A stretch of 64,000 bases of DNA. It comes from Pseudomonadota bacterium. Lineage in GTDB: Bacteria > Pseudomonadota > Gammaproteobacteria > Steroidobacterales > Steroidobacteraceae. The notes beneath the pieces were generated by a model that saw nothing but the letters and a program-made list of their open reading frames with translations, ran no database searches and was not told the DNA's origin. Positions 57,505-64,000 of this stretch are shown here, one piece after another (within the stretch, counting starts at the first letter, position 1; each line of letters starts with the position of its first letter). Position numbers and translations under genes: made by a program. Location of the stretch: positions 16,071 to 80,070 of the forward strand of contig JAEYUC010000073.1 in assembly GCA_023433705.1 (NCBI GenBank). The letters are read 5' to 3'.

Positions 57505-59568
57505 ATGAGTACCGTCCTGTCTTCCGACGCCGACACCAGCCCGCCATACGTCTCGCGCGAATCGCTCGTGCACCAGCTCTACGAAGCGGCCGAGCTCGAG
57601 CACAACCTGATGTGCACCTATCTATATGCGGCGTTCAGTCTCAAGAGCGGCGTCGAGGAGGGCCTCTCTCCCGCGGAGGCCGATGCGACCGCGCGCTGGC
57701 GTCGCGCGATCCTGCACGTCGCGATCGAGGAGATGGGGCATCTCGCCGCGGTGTGGAACATCACGGCCGCGCTCGGTGGCAGCCCGCGTTTCGGCCGGTT
57801 CAACTTTCCGCTCGACACCGGTGGTTTGCCCGCGAGCGTGATCGTTCGACTCGAGCCGTTCAGCGAGGCGGTGCTGCAACATTTCATCTATCTCGAGCGG
57901 CCGCACGGATCCAACGAGCCCGACGGCGCGGGCTTCGTTTCCGAATTCCAGTTCAGGCGCGGCATCTCGGCCCCGCGCGTCACGCCGATGCCGATCGACT
58001 ACGACACGGTCGGCGTGTTCTACGACACGTTGGCCAGCAATCTGAAGGCGTTCGTCGCGCGCGTCGGCGAAAGCGAAGCGTTCTGCGGAGACCGCAACCT
58101 GCAAATCTCGCGAAAGGAGATCGATTTCCAGGGTTGCGAACCGGTGATCTGCCTGAAAACCGCGCTCAAGGCGTTCGACGCCATCGTGAGCCAGGGCGAA
58201 GGCGCGGCGCACGAGTGCGCGGACTGTCACTACGCGCGCTTCGTCGCCATTCGCGAGGAGCTCAAGGAACTCAAGGAGGCGAACCCGGCGTTCGAGCCTG
58301 CCCACCCGGCGGCGACGAATCCGTTGCTCCGCCGGCCCGTGCGCGCCGGTCATCGCGTATGGATCGAGAACGAGGAAGCCGCCGCCGTCGTCGACGTCGC
58401 GAATTCGGCCTACATGCTGATGCTGCGGCTCATCGCGCACTCCTATCTTCTGCCGCGGCCGCATCCCTCGAAGGCGGCCACCATCGATCTCGCACTCGGT
58501 CTCATGCGCGCGATGACGCCGCTCGCGGAAGCCGCGGCGCGCCTGCCCGCGGGTCCTTCGAATCCCGGCTGCAACGCGGGCATGTCGTTCACCACGCTGC
58601 GCGACTCGGCGCCGCTGCCGCCCGGCCCGAGCGCGGACCGATTCTTCATCGAGCGGCTGCGCGAGTTGTCCTCGGGCGCGGAGACACTCGTGAAGAACTC
58701 ACGCACGTCCCAGGCCGCGCGGATTTTCGCGGATCTGGCCGCGCGCGCCGAGCGCAACTTTGCTCGAATCGAACGCGACGCGCCGGCGGTGCTGACCGCT
58801 GGCGGCGCCACGCCGCAGGCCGCGCCTCCGCTCGCCGCCATCAACACCGCGCCCGGGGCTGGTGCAGTCCCGCCCGCGTCCGGCGCCGGCGTGATCGAGC
58901 CCGGCAACGTCGCGCCCACGCCGCGCACCGTCGACGGCGTCGACTACATAGAGGGTCGCGATCTCACGCTGATCTACGAAGGCAAGAAGTGCATCCACTC
59001 GCGCTTCTGCGTGACGTGGGGACCGAAAGTGTTCATCGCGAACGTGAAGGGCCCGTGGATCAATCCCGACGCGATGTCGACCGAGGCGCTGACCGAGATC
59101 GCGCACGTCTGCGTATCGGGCGCCATCCGTTACAAGCGCAAGGACGGAAAGCCTGACGAACTACCGCCGCCGGTGAACCTGATCTCGATTCGCGAGAACG
59201 GACCCTATGCGATCCGCGCGGACATCCGGCTCGACGGCGCTCCGGCCGTCAGTCACCGCCTGACGCTGTGCCGCTGCGGCGCCTCGAAGAACAAGCCGTT
59301 CTGCGATGGCTCGCACAACGAGATCAGGTTCGCCGCGAGCGGCGAGCCGGCGACCGGCAAGGCCGACATGCTGGCCGTGCGCGACGGCACGCTCGCGATC
59401 GATCCCGAGGTAGATGGTCCACTCAAGGTCCGTGGCAACATGGAGATCATCAGCGGCACGGGCCGCGTGGTCGCGCGGCTCGAGTCGGCCAGGTTGTGCC
59501 GGTGCGGCGGCAGCAATACCAAGCCGTTCTGCGACGGCACGCACGCGAAGATCGGGTTCCGTTCGTAG
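57505..59568 (+). CDS. Fusion: ferritin-like domain, divergent 4Fe-4S domain and two CDGSH iron-sulfur domains
   Basis: 687 residues. Residues about 15-360 form a ferritin-like/VioB-type helical domain (QLYEAAELEHNLMCTYLYAA, HVAIEEMGHLAAVWNITAAL) with the Glu/His ligands for a di-iron site. A low-complexity Ala/Pro linker follows. Residues about 485-550 form a divergent 4Fe-4S mono-cluster domain (EGKKCIHSRFCVTWGPKVFI, AHVCVSGAIRYKRKDG). Two CDGSH 2Fe-2S domains end the protein (CRCGASKNKPFCDGSH and CRCGGSNTKPFCDGTH). It is likely a cytoplasmic iron or redox protein; the substrate is unknown. Confidence 0.88.
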   Translation: MSTVLSSDADTSPPYVSRESLVHQLYEAAELEHNLMCTYLYAAFSLKSGVEEGLSPAEADATARWRRAILHVAIEEMGHLAAVWNITAALGGSPRFGRFNFPLDTGGLPASVIVRLEPFSEAVLQHFIYLERPHGSNEPDGAGFVSEFQFRRGISAPRVTPMPIDYDTVGVFYDTLASNLKAFVARVGESEAFCGDRNLQISRKEIDFQGCEPVICLKTALKAFDAIVSQGEGAAHECADCHYARFVAIREELKELKEANPAFEPAHPAATNPLLRRPVRAGHRVWIENEEAAAVVDVANSAYMLMLRLIAHSYLLPRPHPSKAATIDLALGLMRAMTPLAEAAARLPAGPSNPGCNAGMSFTTLRDSAPLPPGPSADRFFIERLRELSSGAETLVKNSRTSQAARIFADLAARAERNFARIERDAPAVLTAGGATPQAAPPLAAINTAPGAGAVPPASGAGVIEPGNVAPTPRTVDGVDYIEGRDLTLIYEGKKCIHSRFCVTWGPKVFIANVKGPWINPDAMSTEALTEIAHVCVSGAIRYKRKDGKPDELPPPVNLISIRENGPYAIRADIRLDGAPAVSHRLTLCRCGASKNKPFCDGSHNEIRFAASGEPATGKADMLAVRDGTLAIDPEVDGPLKVRGNMEIISGTGRVVARLESARLCRCGGSNTKPFCDGTHAKIGFRS

Positions 59569-59632
59569 GCACAAGATAGTCTCACCCGGATGGTGGATGG
59601 CCAGTCGGCACGCCTGCGCGCAGAATCTTCCC

Positions 59633-60313
59633 GTGCCGAAATTGCTCGACAACATCATGTGGAATTGCCTCGCCGGCCCGCACGCGAAGTTCGCGACGGG
59701 TGCGGGCGGCGTCAGGCGATACGCACCCGGCTTCTCCGGCATCCTCGGCTTCGAGGATCCGCGCGAGCCGGATTTCGGAACGCTCTCCAACTACTGCGAG
59801 CCGGGCGAGCATTTCTACTGCGACCAGTGGACCGGCGCGGCGCCACGCGGATGGCAGATCGATCGGGAAGCGCTGATGCTCAAGATGATCTGGGACGCGC
59901 CCATTCCGCCCGAGGATCCCGCACCGGACGCCGTCCGATTGCTGCCGGAGCACTATCCGCATGCCATGGCCCTGGCGCTGGAGCTCAATCCCGGCCCCTT
60001 CGGGCCGCGCACCCCGGAACTCGGCGAGTACTTCGGCTGCTTCGACGGGCCGCGGCTCGTCGCGATGGCCGGGGAACGCATGGAAGCGGGCTCGTTGCGC
60101 GAACTCAGCGCCGTGTGTGTTCGCCCCGATTTCCAGGGTCGGGGACTGGCGCGCGCGCTGTCACTGAAAGTCATCCGGAGGCAGATGCTTCGTGGCCAGA
60201 CGCCATTCCTGCACGTCCTGAACACGAACACCGCCGCGCGCGCGCTCTACGAGAAGATTGGCTTCCGCAACTACCTCGAAACCGTGGTGCGCGTCGTATC
60301 GAGAACTTCATGA
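59633..60313 (+). CDS. GNAT family N-acetyltransferase
   Basis: 226 residues. The C-terminal half is a GNAT domain with ELSAVCVRPDFQGRGLARAL (acetyl-CoA loop QGRGLA) and the end HVLNTNTAARALYEKIGFRN. The N-terminal half is the variable domain seen in this subgroup (PKLLDNIMWNCLAGPHAKFA). GTG 59633 gives that usual start; ATG 59597 is in frame. The substrate is unknown. It follows the CDGSH fusion by about 65 nt. Confidence 0.85.
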   Translation: MPKLLDNIMWNCLAGPHAKFATGAGGVRRYAPGFSGILGFEDPREPDFGTLSNYCEPGEHFYCDQWTGAAPRGWQIDREALMLKMIWDAPIPPEDPAPDAVRLLPEHYPHAMALALELNPGPFGPRTPELGEYFGCFDGPRLVAMAGERMEAGSLRELSAVCVRPDFQGRGLARALSLKVIRRQMLRGQTPFLHVLNTNTAARALYEKIGFRNYLETVVRVVSRTS

Positions 60314-60332
60314 GCCATACAGGTTCGAGCCG

Positions 60333-60983
60333 ATGTTGATCATCCCGCTCGGCAAGAAGGGTTCCACCGGAATCCCGATCATCACGATCTTCATCTGCGT
60401 CGCCTGCATCCTGGTCTATCTGTTCGCCCACAACGGCCGGGACCAGCTCGCGCTCGCGTTTTATCCGAACACGCTGAACGTGCTGAAGATGTTCACGTCG
60501 GTGTTCGCGCACGCGGACCTCATGCACCTCGTGGGCAACCTGTTCTTCTTCTACAGCTTCGCGCGCACGATCGAAACGCAGATGTCCGCGGTGGGCTATC
60601 TGCTCGCGTTCGTGCTGTTCGTGTTCGTCACCAACCTGGCCTATGCCTGGTCGGCGCAGGAGCCGATTCCGACGATCGGCCTTTCGGGTGTCGTCTGGGG
60701 CTACATGGGCATCTTCCTGTTCCGGTACGCGAAGGAAGATATCTCGTGTTTCGTCTGGTTCATCTGGGTGGCGCGTACGTTCCAGGTGCCCGTGCTCCTC
60801 TTCATCCTGGCGTTCTTCGCGTTCGACCTGCTCGCGTACAACAGCGAACAGCGGGGGCCGGTGAACTACATCGCGCACTTCTCGGGCTTCGCCGCGGGCA
60901 TCGCGTTCCGCATCCTGTTGTGGCGCGTGTTCACGACCGAGAAGCCCGAGCCGAGACGCCGGCCGGCCTCCGTGCGCCGCTAG
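60333..60983 (+). CDS. Rhomboid family intramembrane serine protease
   Basis: 216 residues with six membrane segments. Catalytic Ser is in IGLSGVVWGYMG (about residue 118) and catalytic His in AHFSGFAAGIAF (about 181); HLVGNLFFFYSF holds the conserved HxxxN-type segment of helix 2. It cleaves membrane proteins within the bilayer. Starts 20 nt after the GNAT stop. Confidence 0.88.
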   Translation: MLIIPLGKKGSTGIPIITIFICVACILVYLFAHNGRDQLALAFYPNTLNVLKMFTSVFAHADLMHLVGNLFFFYSFARTIETQMSAVGYLLAFVLFVFVTNLAYAWSAQEPIPTIGLSGVVWGYMGIFLFRYAKEDISCFVWFIWVARTFQVPVLLFILAFFAFDLLAYNSEQRGPVNYIAHFSGFAAGIAFRILLWRVFTTEKPEPRRRPASVRR

Positions 60984-61082
60984 CCTGACGCGCTAGATCT
61001 GCGGCGGCGCAGCGAGCCCGCCTAACTTGCGGGAAGCGGCACACGGCGCGAAGCTGCCTGCCCCTTCCTAAGAGGACTCGCC

Positions 61083-61478
61083 ATGCGCGACATCAATTAC
61101 CTGGCCGTCGTCGTAGCGGCCGCATCGTCGTTCCTGGTCGGCGGCCTGTGGTACTCGCCGAAACTCTTCGGCAGCATCTGGCAGCGCGCGACCGGCGATA
61201 CGCGCCAGCCGGGCGCGGGGCATCCCGCCCGCGTTTTCGGGCTCAGTTTCCTGTTCGCGCTCGTCGCGGCGATTGCCTACGCATCGTCGATGCCCTCCGC
61301 CGATAGCGCCGCCACGGCGTTGTGCCAAGGATTGCTGGTCGGCGCGGGCTTCGTCGCGATGAGTTTCGGGATCAACTACCAGTTCGCGAATCGCAACACG
61401 ACGATGTGGCTGATCGACGGTGGATATCACACCGTCCAGTTCGCGCTGTACGGGCTAATCATAGGTCTCTGGCACTAA
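61083..61478 (+). CDS. DUF1761 membrane protein
   Basis: 131 residues with four membrane segments. The family starts INYLAVVVAAASSFLVGGLW and YSPKLFGSIWQR and ends GGYHTVQFALYGLIIGLW, all present. Function unknown. AAGAGG precedes the ATG. The next gene follows after 16 nt. Confidence 0.85.
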   Translation: MRDINYLAVVVAAASSFLVGGLWYSPKLFGSIWQRATGDTRQPGAGHPARVFGLSFLFALVAAIAYASSMPSADSAATALCQGLLVGAGFVAMSFGINYQFANRNTTMWLIDGGYHTVQFALYGLIIGLWH

Positions 61479-61494
61479 CCAGCTCACGCGAAAA

Positions 61495-62106
61495 ATGAAA
61501 ACCGGGCGCGCATCGTTGCTGGCGATTGGCCTGGGTGGCGCATGTGGGCTCGCGCATGCGACGACATTCTCCACCGCGCTCGGTGTTTCGAATCTGACGA
61601 AGGAGCAGGAGCGACGGATCGAACAGCGTGCCTGCCTCGTCCATGGCGTCGAGATGGAAGCGGCCCAGGGCTCGGGATTTCGACAGGGCAACGATTTCAA
61701 GCTGACGAGGGTCACCGCCCGCTGCAAGCCGCATCGATACGTAGAGCGGCAGCCCGTGGCATACGAGGTGTACTGCCGTCGCGACGAGATCGACAAGTGG
61801 GACTGTAGTCACGCCGAGGAAAAACTGTTCGCGCGCATCGACGGCACGACGTTCAGCATCGGTGTGAACCACGAGGCCGTCCCGGTCGACGAGGCGTATC
61901 GCGTGTTCCGCTTCCTCGTCGCGAACGGCCAGTTGAAGAACGTCAGGCTCGACAAACCGTTCGATTATCTGGATGACCGCGAAGTCGCCTTCGACGTGTG
62001 GAAGGACGAGGGCGACCGGATCTTCGCCCACTGCGACAAGTACCTCGTGCTCACGCGGCTCGCGCCGGGTGAATACCGCCTCGAGCCCTGGGAATCCGCG
62101 CCCTAG
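61495..62106 (+). CDS. Secreted hypothetical protein
   Basis: 203 residues with a signal peptide (ASLLAIGLGGACGLAHATTF). Four or more Cys residues in the mature part (RACLVHG, TARCKPH, VYCRRDE, WDCSHAE, AHCDKYL) suggest disulfides in the periplasm. No family recognised. The stop TAG overlaps the convergent patD stop by 3 nt. Confidence 0.6.
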   Translation: MKTGRASLLAIGLGGACGLAHATTFSTALGVSNLTKEQERRIEQRACLVHGVEMEAAQGSGFRQGNDFKLTRVTARCKPHRYVERQPVAYEVYCRRDEIDKWDCSHAEEKLFARIDGTTFSIGVNHEAVPVDEAYRVFRFLVANGQLKNVRLDKPFDYLDDREVAFDVWKDEGDRIFAHCDKYLVLTRLAPGEYRLEPWESAP

Positions 62107-63527
62107 AACTTGACCATCACGTGCCGCACGGCCGTGTAGTCCTCGAGCGCGTACACCGAAAGATCCTTGCCGTAGCCAGATCGCTTCATGCCACCGTGCG
62201 GCATCTCGCTCACCAGCATGAAATGCGTGTTGATCCAGGTGCAGCCGTACTGCAGCCGCGCGGCGACCTTCATCGCTTTCGACACGTCCTTGGTCCACAC
62301 GGAGGAAGCCAGCCCATACTCGGAGTCGTTGGCCCACTCGATCGCCTGGTCCGCGTCCTTGAAGCGGGTGACGCTGACTACCGGACCGAAGACCTCCTTC
62401 CGCACGATCTCGTCACTCTGCTTCGCGCCCGCGATGACGGTCGGCTCGTAGAAGAATCCGCTGCCGGCGCGCGGCTTGCCGCCGGTAGTGATCTCGATGT
62501 GCCGCTTCTCCGCCGCGCGCTGCACGAAACCGGACACGCGCGAGCGATGTCTGGCGGTGATCAGCGGGCCCATCTCGACGCCCTCTTCTTCCTGCGCACC
62601 GACCTTGATCGAGCTGGCGGCGTCGGAGAGATCCGCGACGAGCTTGTCGTATATCTTCGGACCCGCGTAGACGCGGCACGCCGCCGTGCAGTCCTGGCCC
62701 GCGTTGTAGAAGCCGAAAGTGCGCACGCCGCCAACTACCGACTCCAGATCCGCGTCGTCGAACACGATGATCGGCGCCTTGCCACCCAGCTCGAGATGCG
62801 TGCGCTTTGTGCCGTTCGCCGCCGCCGCGAGCACTTTCTCGCCACTTGCGATGGAGCCGGTGAGCGAGATCATCGCGACCTCGGGCTGCGCGACCAGCGG
62901 CGCACCCACCGTATTGCCACGGCCGAAGATGATGTTCGCGACTCCGGGTGGGAACAGCTCCGCGAGGATCGTCGCAAGCTTGAGCGCGGTGAGTGGCGTC
63001 TGCTCCGAGGGCTTCAGCACGACGGTGTTGCCGGCCGCGAGAGCCGGGGCCATCTTCCACGCCGCCATCATGAGTGGATAGTTCCACGGCGCGATCGACG
63101 CGACGACGCCGACGGGATCGCGGCGGATCATGCTCGTGAATCCGGGCAGGTATTCGCCCGCCACCGCGCCGTGCAACGTACGCGCGGCGCCGGCGAAAAA
63201 GCGGAACACGTCGGCGATCGCTGGAATCTCGTCGTTGAGCGCCGCGGCGTACGGCTTGCCGCAGTTCCGCGATTCGAGTTTCGCGAACTCGGCGCCCTCG
63301 GCCTCGATGCGATCTGCGAGCTTGAGCAGCAGCGTCGCGCGATCCTTCGGGACTGTCGCGGCCCAGCCCGGAAATGCTTTCGTCGCGGCCTTCACGGCGG
63401 CGGAGATCTGCTCCTCCGATGCTTCGCTGACGCGCGCGATCTCCTTCCCGGTGGCCGGATCGAGCACGCCCAGATCGTCTCCCTTGCCCTTGATGAGTTT
63501 TCCGTTAACGAGAAGTTTCGTGTTCAT
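62103..63527 (-). CDS. patD: Gamma-aminobutyraldehyde dehydrogenase (PatD-like)
   Basis: 474 residues, NAD-dependent aldehyde dehydrogenase. Catalytic Cys is in FYNAGQDCTAACRVYA (about 277) and general base Glu in HLELGGKAPIIVF (about 244); the FTSMIRRDPVGVVASIAPWN segment and MPHGGMKRSGYGKD end are typical of PatD/YdcW. It oxidises 4-aminobutanal to GABA in putrescine degradation. The upstream ABC permease gene overlaps its start by 23 nt; a polyamine transporter as neighbour supports the call. Confidence 0.87.
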   Translation of the reverse strand: MNTKLLVNGKLIKGKGDDLGVLDPATGKEIARVSEASEEQISAAVKAATKAFPGWAATVPKDRATLLLKLADRIEAEGAEFAKLESRNCGKPYAAALNDEIPAIADVFRFFAGAARTLHGAVAGEYLPGFTSMIRRDPVGVVASIAPWNYPLMMAAWKMAPALAAGNTVVLKPSEQTPLTALKLATILAELFPPGVANIIFGRGNTVGAPLVAQPEVAMISLTGSIASGEKVLAAAANGTKRTHLELGGKAPIIVFDDADLESVVGGVRTFGFYNAGQDCTAACRVYAGPKIYDKLVADLSDAASSIKVGAQEEEGVEMGPLITARHRSRVSGFVQRAAEKRHIEITTGGKPRAGSGFFYEPTVIAGAKQSDEIVRKEVFGPVVSVTRFKDADQAIEWANDSEYGLASSVWTKDVSKAMKVAARLQYGCTWINTHFMLVSEMPHGGMKRSGYGKDLSVYALEDYTAVRHVMVKF

Positions 63528-64000
63528 CGCCAGGCCTCGTGAGGTAGTAAGCCAGCAGGATCGGAATCAGCGTCACGACGATCACGATGACCGCGACGAC
63601 GTTCGTGACGGGCCGCTCGCGCGGCCGGAACAATTCGTTGAAGAACCAGATCGGCAGGGTGCGCTCGCTGCCCGCCGTGAAGATGGTGACGATGATTTCG
63701 TCGAACGACAATGCGAACGCGAGCATGCCGCCGGCGAGGAACGCGGTCGCGACCTGCGGCAGCAGAATGTAGCGGAAGGTCTGCGCGCCGTCGGCGCCGA
63801 GGTCCATCGACGCCTCGACCCAGTTCGCCGGCAGGCGCCGCAGCCGCGCGACCACGTTGTTGTAGACGATGATCATGCAGAACGTCGCGTGGCCCGCGAC
63901 GATGGTGAGGAACGAGGGATCGATGCGCCAGCTGCGCATCGCGACGAGCAGCGCCATGCCGGTGATGATGCCGGGCAGCGCGATCGGCAGGACGAAGAGC
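63505..64000 (-). CDS. Spermidine/putrescine-type ABC transporter permease, 5' end beyond the window
   Basis: 165 residues seen of a PotC/YdcV-type inner-membrane permease; the frame is open to the window edge. The EAA loop is ASMDLGADGAQTFRYILLPQ, and DEIIVTIFTAG and the last membrane segment VVAVIVIVVTLIPILLAYYL follow. It imports a polyamine with an ATPase and binding protein expected upstream, outside the window. Its stop lies 23 nt inside patD, so the two are coupled in one operon. Confidence 0.87.
   Translation of the reverse strand, partial: LFVLPIALPGIITGMALLVAMRSWRIDPSFLTIVAGHATFCMIIVYNNVVARLRRLPANWVEASMDLGADGAQTFRYILLPQVATAFLAGGMLAFALSFDEIIVTIFTAGSERTLPIWFFNELFRPRERPVTNVVAVIVIVVTLIPILLAYYLTRPGDEHETSR

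Overview
The window is 64 kb of GC-rich bacterial chromosome with dense genes, short gaps and many 1-4 nt stop/start overlaps. The proteins (Lhr-type helicase, NhaA, HutH, MltA, YfaZ, a polyamine-type ABC permease and a TonB receptor) are proteobacterial. I infer a gammaproteobacterium of the Xanthomonadales/Steroidobacterales kind from gene content alone. No rRNA, tRNA, CRISPR array or prophage was seen.

Layout. 0-5.7 kb: a frameshifted MddA-like methyltransferase, a four-gene RRM operon, and a divergent methyltransferase / BTAD-type regulator pair. 5.8-24.6 kb: housekeeping and membrane genes (Lhr helicase, DUF418, MgtC, XRE regulator, FAD oxidoreductase, NhaA, HutH, S9 peptidase, MltA, DUF1264). 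24.6-29.1 kb: a nitrate/taurine-type ABC transporter, then an HxlR regulator divergent from a glutathione transferase across two clear operator palindromes. 29.2-41.0 kb: envelope genes (YfaZ, DUF1326-DUF2182), a giant c-type cytochrome divergent from a TonB receptor, a nucleotidyltransferase pair, and a three-gene operon (TIM-barrel isomerase, Gfo/Idh/MocA dehydrogenase, MFS transporter) that looks catabolic. 41.1-45.7 kb: a hybrid histidine kinase and a DsbA-NhaA fusion.

45.8-55.4 kb is the unusual region: an integron gene-cassette array of 21 cassettes in one orientation, with 20 recognisable attC sites and no integrase gene in the window (a CALIN-type array, or the body of a sedentary chromosomal integron). 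Fifteen attC sites are exactly 88 nt long. The start of each cassette is complementary to its own end over 8-15 bp in 12 cassettes, exactly as expected if each was once a circle cut between G and TTRRRY of the core site. Sites are intact at the left and increasingly deleted or mutated at the right, so the entry end is probably near 45.8 kb. Most cassettes encode small membrane, secreted or lipoprotein-like proteins of unknown function. Several end inside attC and so share an attC-encoded C-terminal tail.

55.4-64 kb returns to ordinary chromosome: a VOC protein, an M23 peptidase, a ferritin-like/CDGSH fusion, a rhomboid protease, and PatD with a polyamine ABC permease that runs off the end.

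A second repeat theme is a family of short GGGGACA-containing elements, often hairpins, placed at gene 3' ends around 22.5, 24.6, 27.7-27.9, 29.1, 36.7 and 37.4 kb. Several supply the stop codon of the neighbouring gene.
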